From Parelaphostrongylus tenuis (taxonomy: Eukaryota; Nematoda; Chromadorea; Rhabditida; Metastrongylidae): a stretch of DNA of 64,000 nucleotides. Every line of letters starts with the position of its first letter. Within the stretch, counting starts at the first letter, position 1. A program made the translations under genes and the position numbers. The stretch spans positions 1 through 64,000 of the forward strand of contig JAHQIW010000433.1 of the NCBI GenBank assembly GCA_019055375.1, read 5' to 3'. Below the pieces are notes generated by a model, which was not told where the DNA came from, did not search any database, and saw nothing but the letters and a program-made list of their open reading frames with translations. Shown piece after piece: positions 48,201 to 61,500 of this stretch.

Positions 48201-51200
48201 ATCAGTTCTGTAGTTTATATAGCAAGTTTGTTATCACTTCAACGATGTTCCTGGGTCAAAGCGGTCTTGGTTGCCTGACATGAATTAGCTGGTGGTGTCG
48301 TCGTTTCACTGTAATTCACCTTTTGCATCGTCAAAGTAGCCAGTAGTTTTTGGAAAAAAGCAACGTTTTTGGAAATGTGAATGGAATGGGACTGCTTTCT
48401 TTATTGCTGATTTTATAAATTCCAATTGATTTTTCATAGATTGCAACTACACATGTCACAATCGATGCAAAGAACTTGTGACGCTGGATTGTCGATCGGC
48501 TGGCTCTTCGCTGAATTCAAGCGAAGATCCATTGATTTATCCCAAATTGCTCGATGGCACTCTTGGTACGATCCCGAAAGAGCTGCAGTTGCCGCCTATA
48601 CCTTTTCACTCATTCTTTGAAGATTCTGACAAGGAAAACGAGACGAGTGTTGAGGTCGGTCTAGTATGCTTTCATGTCTTCGTATATGGAAAAATCCGTG
48701 TAGTTCAAAAACCAGTGTTTTTTTTTTACTTGAAGTCCTTCACTCCACCATCCAAAAGATAAGAGCTTAAGAGCTAATTGAAAAAGGAGACGAATGAGCG
48801 GTACCTCACTTCACGAAGCTCTTTGCCATTTGTAACAAGTCCTTGAAATCGGCTACTTTTACTGCGCAAAGAAAATCCTTTTATTTTGTGTGATTGTTGT
48901 GAATCTGACTTCTAACAATCTTGTCTTACAATAATTTTAAGAATCCACTCTTCTCTCCTTCAAAATCACCCCGAATACAAGGTGCATCTGCAATTGGCGG
49001 CTTTGTTTTCGACCAGCAACAACCAGAACCTGTCGCTGGACAGGTACTACCATCTATTCTTCTTTTTCACGTAGTGATGTTCATATTATAGTACTGAGGA
49101 TAGTTATTCTTTGAGCCCCAGCACTCCTTTCACCCGTAGTAATTTTGGTATTTTTGCAAACAATTTTACTTATGCTATGATGATGCAGTTTTAATTTTTA
49201 TTCCAAACTTTCCTTTGAAATAAGACTGGATCATACAACTGTTGAGAGGAAAGAAGCGTGAGAAACATGTGGATGCTAAAGTGGAAAACCTTTCTGTTTC
49301 ATTCGCTAGTTTCGACCACGACCATCCATAATGTTTAAGGGGTTAAACACCCGACAGTTTCGCCTTCATCGGAGCCACGATGATTCTAGTCGATTGTCCA
49401 CAGCAGTCAACCTTCCTCCGATCTTCCTTCGATCTTCGTATTCGTCCCAGCGGGATGAATTGAGTACGAGTAGGGTGGATCGCCGCGCAGACGACTTAGC
49501 ATGCTCGTAATTGCCCTTCTACACAGGATTACAACCAAAATGAAGTTGCATACCGTCATTCAGCAATTCTTTTCTTTTTCTCACTTGTTTTCCTATACGT
49601 AACTTAAATCTAAGCTGACTACTGCAAGATGGATTGTTACCGGAGGAACGAATAATGTCCATCGACAATTGCCCAAAGATCGTCTCATATTATGGAGAAA
49701 TGCCGAGTAGTGGCAGCTCACTTCAGCGTGGCGGAGTCCTGTGTAAATGGGCAACGTCGAGAGCGCTAATTTTTTGATGTGGTGATCCAAAAACCAGTGC
49801 TTTTTTTACTTGAAGTCGAGTTTCCTGCTCAAATCGTCTTCATACAACAGTTAGGAAGGCCACCATAACAAGAACAACAACATTTAGACACTCGACTTTA
49901 ATAGTCGTGGCTCAAATGGAGGCGAAATCGCCGAAGCATTGGCCATTTTGATAAAGGTTTATGAAAACCGTGTTAACATATCAACCAAAGTAGAATTCTG
50001 ATCATCCGCATTGAAGTTCAAGTGAAGTGCGGATTGAGGGTTATCTTTATCGTTCTATAACACTAATATTTTCCGTACAATAACTGTTAATAATTCAGAG
50101 CTTACGAGTTGTGGAGGTGTATGTGAAAGAAGATACGCCATTCGAGTGGTCTCCGGCTTATAGAGATGATCAACTGGCGAGAAGCATTGACGAATACAAT
50201 AAAGCTAGCAATGGGCTGGACATAAAAATGGTGCTTCGTTTGATCTTACGCAATGAGCCGTTATATCTGAATTTCATCTAATTCATTTTTTCTTTTTAAT
50301 TCTTGAAGGACGAAGTATATACGCAGTTGGCCTATACAGTGAACACTGGTGACCAAACTACTCGTCAAGTCAGTATTTTGTCTTCCTAGGCATTTATGAT
50401 TCTAAATTGCCAACTTCGGGATGACTTGGCTGGCCTGAGGCAGGGAATCAGGGACCAGCGATCTCATGTATACTCGAGAACACCTCTAATCACTGCATTA
50501 CGTGCGCCCTGTTCATTCCCTTAATTTGAAAAAAAAAGTTTCATGAGCTCACAAGTGCAAAAATTTGACCTTGACATCAGAACAGAAGTGACAGTTCTGA
50601 CAACGTCTTTGCACACCTCTCTTTCTACGCGACAACGCGTTATCCGTCAACTGCCAACCGTCTACGGTCTGGTTATGCTGTACAAAATGGGACTCGGTGG
50701 TGCAACGGTTCAGCACGCGCTCTCGGAAAGAGTGAAACCTGGGTTCGAGTTCCAGCTGACGCAAACGTTTTTGTTCACCACTGTACCTCATTGAATTTTG
50801 ACAATAATTATTGCGAGGGAACCTCTGCTAGGTTCTACCAAACGTATCGGCCAACAACACCTCAGGTTATAATCAAGGGGTGTCGTTCTTGAATTGGTTC
50901 CATTTTGAACCATTACCTTTCATGCACCTCCTTCTCCCACGAACTCTTATCAAATCTGTAGAAGAATCATAGGGGGGCCTTCAAGGTTTAACGAAAACAT
51001 AGTCATGATGCCATGAACTGATAGAATTGGGATTTTACTTTATACCTTTCAAATAGGTTACAACGAGAGCAATTTTCTTCATTGGAAGACATAATTTTTA
51101 GAATGGCATCAAGGTTTTGATTTCTTGAAGTAATTTAAGAAAGATAAAAAAATGAAACTTTTCAGCACGACGATGGCGAGACATTTTCTGGTTACATCCA

Positions 51201-54200
51201 AATTCATATGAATCTGACTCGCCCCATTAGTGTAGTAGCTGGAGAAAAACCTCCTAGTGTCTACGACGTGATGAATACGGGTTAGTTGTTGAGGCATATT
51301 TTTTCGCCTTATAGTTCTATTTTCCTTTGTCCTTTGACTATGGAACGATTTGTGGCTACAGATGACTTTCTCAAAGTTACATACATTGCTGACTCAACAC
51401 TTGACTTATGTTTTCTCATTCTTTTGAGAAATAACGGCCGAAGCTGATTTTTGGGCAAGTGACGCTGATTTCTCGATCACTTGAATGTGCGAGATTTTGA
51501 GAACCGCGGATTACATACATACTTCAGTCCACCGCCATATATGACACTTTTTTTCAGTTTGTTCGGAATCTAGGTTCGAATAAAAATTGAGAGGAAAAAC
51601 TCAATTCCTAATGCTTCCAGCGAAACAGTGACAGTTGTAAGCGTAAATGTGTAAATTGAAGAACACCAACGTGTCTTACAGTCTTAATATCCTTCTTATT
51701 CATTGTTTTCATGTTTGAAATAGAGCCTTGACGTAAAAAATATGGAAGAAATAGTTTTATTGTGTCCATGAAATCGGACTTTTGTAATAACGGAATGAGG
51801 GAGTCTGTATCTTATAGGTAAGGATATGTGGACTCTGATCATTTTTATTTTAACTAAGAAAACTTATTATGAACTGAGATATGTTGATCTGATGCTGAAG
51901 AAGAGTGTGATTCCCCATCAAAACGCATTGTACTCAATGCATGTTATTTCGCGGCTCGAACGTTTTTTCTTTATTCAGTTTTATTCATCATCTTAATTTT
52001 GAGGTCTATAGCTCACTGTCATGCATTTTATTTTAATCAGATACATTCTAATCATGATGCAAGATTTAGTTTCATCATCTAAGCGATCAATATTCATTAG
52101 TGGTGATCCATTCTCTATTTGTCTCGTACAAGGAATATTGTAAGTGAATCCAGTTCCACTTATTGGCCTGCACGAACTGAAAAATACTGCTAAAAAATTC
52201 ATGAAAGATAAATTGTCGTATATTCCTTGTCTACATTATTTGTTTTATATCTTGCCGTTCCTATCTCTTCATGTTATCTAGGCTGCACCATTGCAAGTTC
52301 TAATGTATAAGACATAAGTACAATTCAAATATCAACCCATTTTCCATTCGTTTCGTTTTCTAGTAATCGTCGGTAGTGATCTGTTACGAGTACAATGCCA
52401 TCTTCAAGTACTGTCCTCATCAGTAATTCTTTCACACCTATGGCGACAACTTCTTGATGTGTACTACGGAAACGTCTGGCTATATACAGATGATCGTCTA
52501 AGAAGCTCATTCATTGTCCTGGGATTCAGTTTTCATCAGTTGAGCACCCCGTCATTGAATAAAACGATGTATTACTTGTGCATGTCAATGACAGCATGTT
52601 TTTTGGTGATCAGAAAACAACGTTCGGCCAACGATGTATTATTATTGAGTTTATGATAAGGTCGTTATATGATGGCGTTCCTTATTCACAACTCGTCTAA
52701 AGCTCACCTTGAGCGGCCAGCTTTTTTCCCACGCTAGCTTTTCTTAGTCTACTCGATCTGTTCTCTAGAGGTGGTTCGTTCAATTCCAGTGGCGGTTCCA
52801 AGCGATTCAGTCGATTCTCACGGTGATAGCGTACTAACTGAAAACCAATTCTTAGCGTGTTGATTAGCAATAGTAGAAGCAATGGCATTTGAATTGTCCA
52901 GTTCATGATCGACATGAACATATCAGCAGAGCTGTATGTCTACACTAACACTGTGACTTTTTTGGGACGGTAACAACAGTTCTTGCGGTCAAATTCATCA
53001 TATCAGGTTGAATAGAGAGTTCTGCGGCACTTGTAAAAAATCGAAAATTCATGCATGACTTCCAAGTAAAAACAGTAATAGGTATTCTCTAAAATAAAGG
53101 TCATTGTTCTCTACGATTTCCTACCATTGGCCCTCCAACTTTCGAATCTTGTCGATTGAAGCCATTCTACTGACTTCGAATAAAGAACTCTAGACATGCT
53201 TCTTCGACTTCGTCTTCATTGTTCAACTCTGTTGGACGTCCTGAGCGACGCTTGTCTTCGAGGTCAAGGTATCCAATATTAAAGAGTTGAAACCAGAGCT
53301 CAGCAACAGATTTGCTTGTTGCGCCTTCCTCTTCAACTTCGTTAATTTCATGACTGCAGCTCGCTGTGAAAGTTCGCTTTCTCCAATAATGACGCCATAA
53401 AGCACGCCTTTCCGATTGTATCGTTGAACATGACGAAGCCTGATAACCAAATGAAAATAAAGGCGAATGATATCAAGTTCTTCAGTGGGGAAATCCCACT
53501 TAGGCAAGTGTAATTTTCCCATCATGTGAATGGGAGTTATCTCGTGCTTATTGAAGTGCCCCAGAACTTCCTCTCCAACCGTTGTAAATACAGTAGTAGT
53601 ACCTCTCAATGACGCAGGGTGAATGTGATGAATGTGCTGTTTCATTTGGACTCCATAGCCTTTGTCTTAATTGAGAAAACTGTTGAGTTTCAAACTCACC
53701 GTGTTATTTTGAAATCGATCGCAAGTTCGCCTCAGTGGTTTTGCATACCGTGGTGATGAGTTCAGATAAATGTTACTACCTAAAAAGCCTTTGAATGTCT
53801 ATGCATTGGCGCACCTAGCGCACCTAGCGCACCACTGGTAATCCAAAGATAGATGAGGCCAGAATCAAATTTTTTTTGAATGCTATCATTGAGAATCTCG
53901 CGCTCATGGCTGACTGAGCCATCCATCCATCCGGGGTCGGTAAATTGGTACCAGACTGCTCTCAGGATTGTCTGAAAGGATAAGCAGCACTGACTCGATT
54001 CAGGGGGAGGCCACCGCGAGTCATTGTAAAGATATGCATTCTTGCTTCCTGTCTCTTGATGAACCAAGTACGCCTTATTTTGTAATATTTATTTGATTTT
54101 AGCTGACATTCCAACCACTCGTATATTGGAAGCATGAAGTAAAAGTCTTTGAAAAGGAGAGAAATAGATGTACTCGTACCAGTTTTCCCTTGACCCCACG

Positions 54201-55524
54201 ATGAAGCGCGTTTTCAGTACTTGGAGGCCATTTAACGCGGGAAATATTTTTAGCTTAGTATATTGCTTTTACGACTATTTTTTCATGTTCCAACTATAAA
54301 TGTTTTGCTGCAAGAGGGGCATATGCGGTGCCCGGGTAGAGGTGCTCTGCATCCGCATGTGATTGTTGGTTCGATTTCACTTCTCAGAGTCGCCCAACTT
54401 TCCATATCCTTTCCTATGGGAATGCTAAATTTCTACAGCACTCGTCTGGAGTGTTAACAGCACTGATTGATATATCGATAAGCCATCGCGAATAATTTGC
54501 AAAAGCCGGATACACGCATTCAGTCACCTTTAACGAACGATACTTAATGGAGTCAAATGCATGAAGCATCGCTCGGGGACTGATTCAAATGTGGAATTTT
54601 GTATATTCTTGGCAATCTATAATGTCTTAGATCTTTTCTCTTCAAATGTGCAAGAGATCCTGCGCTAATGTGAAAGCATTTAAGACTGTGCCAATCTATA
54701 CAACTATCGCCGCTCTGTGAAATCCTACATTTCTGACTAGAAGTATTACGCTATTTATTGGCAGACATTTTTTCGCCTTTGATTAAAGGGACAATCGAGC
54801 GATCGAGCTAAACACCGTTGAGTTTACAAGAGCATAGCGGCATATCCGAAAATATAGTCTGGTAATTTGCGTTCTGTGTGAAAGTGGAGAAATGTCTAAG
54901 TCTCATTGCTAATAGGATTGCTTGTTTTGACTCATTGAAACGTTACCTTAACTGATAAGCAACTGTGAAGAAAAAGGAAAATGGTCTGCGTGTCTCATGT
55001 ATGCTTTTGTGTGTTTTATAACAAAAAAGAAACACTTGTTCATAAAAAGATGTCCTCCTAAATATATCAAATACCCTCATCTTAGCTAGGGTTTATGCCG
55101 CCCTTAAATCAATTGCATTGACAGGTGATTTTTATATCCATTGCATAAGTTGAAGTATGAGTGAGAGTAGGGCAGAGCGAGGCCTCGAGGGTGCAGTTAA
55201 GAGTTCAGTGAGCCTTTGGAGAAGGTGATCATAGACTCAAAAATTTTTCGGGTTCCAAGTTTTGCTTGAACCTTGGCGCTTTTGTGGTTATATTGCACAT
55301 CGTGCTCTGCCGTTGAAAATTACTTGGACAGAAAATCAAGTTAAAGATTGTAATATCAGACAGTGTTTTGGAACAAACCATAATCGGTCATCCGCCTAGC
55401 GGCACGATTGATGGGACTTTGCGGCTGTGATAGTGCTGCGCAGGGAAGCGATTGTGAAGTCGTGAGCTGTAAAGACTTTTCATTCTTGTTGGAAAACAGC
55501 TCGTTACTGTTATTTTCTAAATAG

Positions 55525-55572
<48 letters not shown>

Positions 55573-58500
55573 TTCAAAATTGGGTTTCTCCTATTTGGGT
55601 TTGATGGGCATCTATTGATGAAGGGTTTTGCCAATTCCGTGCTATGGAAACTTACACGGGGTTAACGTAAACGTTTAGTTTGAAATATTGGTCCTAACCG
55701 TGGTTTCTCAATCGTCCTTGCAATTTATTAGATTACGCAGCAATCCACGCACAATGGGGCGTTATGTTTTGAAGTTCTTTTCTTTAAACGAACATCATGA
55801 TTAGAGAATCATTTCCCTCTTACTTGTCTCTCAGGTGGCAGTTTTCTCTCCATTCGTATATTGTTGTGATGCTCCTGGTGTTTATTCCTTTCTTGTGTAT
55901 CAGTATGTGCTTCCTCTAGACCTAATCGTTTCATCAAAATGTCTGTTACATGTGCGGAAATGGCACGAGCAATCTCTTCGAAGCAAACGTTGATGATAGT
56001 GTCCGTTCTATTCTGAAAATCTCCAGAAGTGTCTGTGAACGTTCGCTTCTCGTTTTTGAAGTATAATCGTCAAAACATATTAAACTTTTCCTGGCTTTCC
56101 TTTTAACTGTTACATTTGGAATGGTTATTCTGAATGTCACTGTCAAAGAACGTGATTCCTGTCAGATTAAATCTTTACTATCTATTAATGCAGTTTTTTT
56201 CCTCTTTAGATACTTGTAGTGGTTATCGACACCTATCTTGTATGTATTTTTTCTAATTGATACATTGGTTTCTTGATATCATCAGGATCACCATTCTTTC
56301 ATTGAGCACTCTTTTTCAATGTTTATAGAGCGAAGAAAGCCAAGGCTGTTATCGCTAGACTCATCGTAAGCTAGGATCTATCCCTTAGTCCCAAATGAAT
56401 CAGTCAAACTCTATGACTCAAGTGACCTTGCTGAAGAATGAATACCCGCCACCTGTAGATCCGACTTGACATTCGGGAAACATTCTTGTTTACGTTAAAT
56501 CAGAAATTATGAGAGTTTAGTTGTTATCATTTATTTATTAGTCATCTGTTTGTTTGATCGAACAGGATTATGAAGTGATGACAGAAAAGAAGTTATGATG
56601 AAGAGGAAAAGCAATCAAAGCCACACTGTGCTGCTGATATAGCTGTCAAAAAATGCTATATATCACAATCTATCTAGTTATTTATACGCAAAACACGAAC
56701 CAGTATGCGTCCACGTTCATGTGCTGTGGTCTTTCCCACACTCTCGGTTCCTTCATTGGCCCATATATGCGCCTGAAGTGGAAGCATTTATCGCTTAAAA
56801 CGCTTAATTTATCGCTTATAAAAAGAATACAATACTTTCTGCGAAAGGCAAAATCCACTCGTTGCATCAGAAACGTAAACTGCTTAGAAAAAGTGAGTTG
56901 AAGTCGATTTCAAGAGCACATGACATCTGACGCAATGTGCAGAATGCACGAATGTATTAATACAGTGAAATCAAGAAGAATATAAGAACTACTTTGCGTT
57001 GTAATGTTATTGGAGCAGGTTCTGCTTGTTCGCAGTGTCACGATGTTCCAAACACACCTAAGAGAGCTGAGTGGTGAGCAAGCATTCGACCTAAGACGAG
57101 AGTTGAATCCGGGTCCTACCCACAACTCAGAATCTTGTTATCTTAGGCAATCGCATAAGTGCGTAAACTTCAAATATATTCTATACATGATGTGACTCTG
57201 CTCACATATTTCAGTATAACAGAGTGCACTAGATTGTGATTTGATTAAGAACGAGGTGATAGTTGGACTTTTCTGTAGGGAAGCGACTAACCGAAGATAA
57301 ACAAAGGGTCCTCAAGTCATGAATGAGCACCAAACCTACTAAAAATCAAAAAATAATGCTTTAGGGTTAATGAATTGAGCCCATGTTGGTGATAGTCAAG
57401 GTTATCAACACTGTTCTACATTGTGAGCAACATTATTTCACTCAGTTTTGAATTTTTCAGTAATAGAAATGCATACCTCTTTTAGTAGATCGTTCAGGGC
57501 CTTGTCTAAGCTCCCTCGTCTGTTCATCTTGTGATCAAGTTTTTAGAGAGAAAGGCTAACAAGATATTGAGGTAGAATGGCAATGAGTATTCAAGCTTAG
57601 CACACACAACTGCACCGCAGCAAAGTCATAAGTGAAATAAAATAAAGTAAAGTGGTTTGATTACTATTGATTTCATGAATTTGATTACTATATGATATGA
57701 GCTTCTACTTACACCTGATTCATTTTTAACGACAAATGATCCGAAATGTGACCACAAGGATGTTGAGGAAGAAACACAATTTAGAACGTGGTATATGTGT
57801 AACAATGTGATTTTGACCACTGCTTCATCATATCTGGAACAATGCTGACTTGTGTATCCTAGATTGATCTATCTTGATGAATATTTTTGCGCCATGTATA
57901 TTGTCTGTTATGGCCACTTTTACAATGCAATACACGCACTTTGGCCCTATAGCCATGCCAGCCGCACGGTGCCCCTTTGCTCAGTCAAATGTCCTCGATT
58001 CCTCTATGTAAGGGGTAGTTACCCGTGGAACTGATTGAGCGAAAAGGCATCGTGCAGCTGATGCAACTGTAGGACAGAAGTGCGTGTGTTGCACTGTATA
58101 AAGTGCCCATAATAGACTACATGCATGGCTCTAAAATAACTACCAGACATATTGAAATTTGAGCGTGGTCTCAAGAAGCACTCAAAACGAAATGTATGAA
58201 ATCACGGCTTAATCTCGATGATATGCTACTGTTGAGAGAACCAATACCGTCAAAACATAGTCGAGAGAAAAACAGGGCAAAGGTTCTGAGGATGCAATGC
58301 GAACGTGTGCTGCTTCAGAAAAGTGCAGTCGCGAATTTGACTCCATTATATGCACTTCATTTTCAAAGTTTTGTTCTCATCTCAGCATTCTTGCAGTTCT
58401 ATTCTATTTTTGCTAATTCTATCTTATGCTTTTCATTGCAGGAAAATCGACAACATCAGTGCGCACGATTACCTCGTTTTTCCTTCCTCGTAACACAGTC

Positions 58501-61500
58501 AAAACGATCAACATTGACAGCAAGATGACAACCAGGTATTGTAGACAGTGGCCGTCAGTCCGATTAGAGGAACGAAGTGATTGTGAAAACAGTGAAGTAA
58601 AAACTAATTAACTTTGTGCATAGACTTCATTGCTGTGAGTCGCGATTTCATATCTCTGATCTATATTTGTGACCATATTTTGGTGTCTATTTACTGTGTA
58701 ATCTTTTTCTACCAGCGTATGATGCGAAGTATAGCTGTAAGGAGTTAGTGGTAAAACACGGCTGGTAATAGACTAAAGCAAGTTCTTTAGATGGTCTAAT
58801 GTGTGGCGTGTAAGCTATTGGTAAATGTGGTCGCGAGTTCAGAACTCTAAGGTCCTGAGTTTTGTTCGTGTTTCAATACTCTTGTGGTTGGATCTATAAC
58901 TATTCTTATATATGCGAATAATTGTTTTTTGTGACGCAAGTGAGACCCAATTCTTGGATAATCAAATGTTATGGATTCCGTGAACTTTGACTATATTGGT
59001 GCCAGAAGATGGACGAGAGAATGTGTATGTACACTGACTCATGGTTACTTCCCGTTAACATCCTATCTTCACTTTCGTCCTTCTGTTCCGTTCACTTTGT
59101 TCTGCGCTATATATTGTATTGCGAACTAGAACCTCACTAATCTCGAAGACCTCGACTGAAATTTGAGCAGTTTGCGGGCTCATCGTCACTATGATTTTGG
59201 GTGAAACATGTCTTTAACTCCAAGCTGAATTAAGTGATCCGTCTAATATGATATCTTTTCCTAATAGGTTTGAGAAGCAGGGCAATACTCTAAGCATTGC
59301 ATGCTATCAATGCAAACTAATGAAGGCTTGTGGAATTCCACAAAAGGCTCCTTTGTAGTTGTTTGCATCCTAATGTGAGAATAGAAACATCTCTTTTGAA
59401 AAATCGGTAAAGAATCAATAGAACTGCAGAACTGCATTAACACTCTTACAACTGATGGAAATACTCTATTTGGGTATATATTAAGACTTTCTTCGTCTAT
59501 TTTGAATGCTGCTTATCCCGATTTCCTGTTTTGCAGTCTTCACGGAAAAATATTCGAACTCTTTTGTTTCTGAATAAGCTGCTCTTAGGCAGATGATCGT
59601 AACTCTATTGCGTAAGTTCCGAGTGGCCGACAATCCGCGTAAATTTGCTCTCTATGAATGCTCTCAGGAGAACGATGAGGAAACATGTACATTGCTTAGT
59701 GAGTTTCTTTTCATATTAAAGATAGAAGTAGATTATCAAAGATATCTGTGACGAGGTGTGACGAACAATTGGCGAATCTAAAATTTGAGTATGAAAACTT
59801 GGGTTTTTTGAATTTATTGTTGTTATCCTTGAGAATTTCTAGAAAAAAATCATTTCCCTTCCTTCTCATTATGCCTTTTTTAAGTGCTTTCTATGTTCAT
59901 AGAATTATTCAAGCATTAATTCTGTAAATTCTATAAATGTGGTTCGGAGTACGTATGTCATCTGTTATGTACCGAAAGGGTATACCATTCCGAAAGGAAT
60001 GAATGAGCTGCTTGTGAATTCTATAAACAATCGGCTATTTATTTTCATTTTTTCGTGGCCACGAGAAAAGAAAGGACGAAAAGTTTTCACATTGTGAAAG
60101 CACCAGAAAATTTTCTCAAAACTTCGTTATCCAATCTAAAGAAATTTCACCGTCATTGTGGGCACTGAGAAAAATTTCGGTCAGGGTCTATCGATGCATA
60201 CATTTTCCGTCTGGACAGATTTGGACGGATAGCCATATCGTTGTTAGTTCGTTTTGCAAATCAAAACTCAGAAATCCGACGAGAATTATGGACGAGCATT
60301 GGGAATCGCCAAGTGATGCCAATGTCCCTATTCAAGATTAGCAAGTACTTTAGCTTGGTTATTCGGAGCTCGGACAGTGCGGTTCATGTTTGATTGAAAT
60401 CACATAAGCACCATTTTGTGGAATACACTGTACGTGACTGACCATCTACTAAAATTCTGTAATGACACATTCACATTCAGTGAATGAAACTTAGAGCTGC
60501 AACACAAGATGGTCGTGAAATTTTGTATTAATCACAGAAGGAGCGCGTGAAACAGTCAGGATTTTGCTGATTTCGAGTTTCAGTTTTCCCTCAAAAAGCG
60601 CTGCATTGTTGTTGTGTTTTTTCATTAAAAATATTCTAAAAGTAATGAAAGGAAAATTATTTGTCAAAGAAATTGGTATAAAGTCTTTACGCTCAAGCTA
60701 TAATATGTAATCCTCATTAATCCAAGTTTGATACTGGTCCATAATCAACCACCTGAGGGAGATTTTAGTGCAACCTTCCATAATCACTATTGAGTTTTCT
60801 TGATTTTGAGGGAAAATGACCAGGATTGCGGATGACGTTTGTCCACTGAAGGTCGTCCTTAGCTGGCAAAAAGCAAATTCTGGACGTGCATTGATTCTAC
60901 AAGAGAATGACACAGGAGATATTTTGGTACGACTTGAATTCATTTCAATATTTGTCTTTAGTTAGTACCACATAGATAACAATGCTTAGGTTTGTGTACT
61001 AAAATAACAGGGACGAGTTATTTTTCTCAATATCGGATCGGGGAATGTTCGCTTTTTTTTTGTTTTCCCCATTTCGTGGCATTCCAGTGGGATGCATTCG
61101 AAGTTCCCGAGCTCGACAATTTCCTTCGTATTCTGCGAATGGAGGAACAAGCAATATCAATGGCAAATTCGACAACGATTTCATCAATACAGGCAAGGCC
61201 CTTTTTCAAAACTGGGTTTTTTTTTCATTTCTCTTCCGACGTCCTTCACTAGTTTCGAAGAGGTTTTGAGTTGTCACTGACTTTGATTTGTATCCGCCTA
61301 CGCCAATGTGACGCATTTCTTTCATTAAACACGCCTCGCGTGGTTAGTCGCAAGATCGGCTCAGGTGGAGGAAAGCCGGTTGTGTCATGTGCTTACTTGA
61401 AAAGCAGATGAATCCAGTGGATGGACCGCTTACTTCTGTTGTGCTGACGTAACACGTACCTCCTATATTTGTGCTGATATGTCCATGCATGCTTGTTTGG

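Noticed and set aside
61192..61220. GTTTTT donor at about 61216 extending RASSF exon 15
   Set aside because: It is a very weak donor, and the GC-AG site with the 62797 acceptor gives a consistent phase and a better helix.
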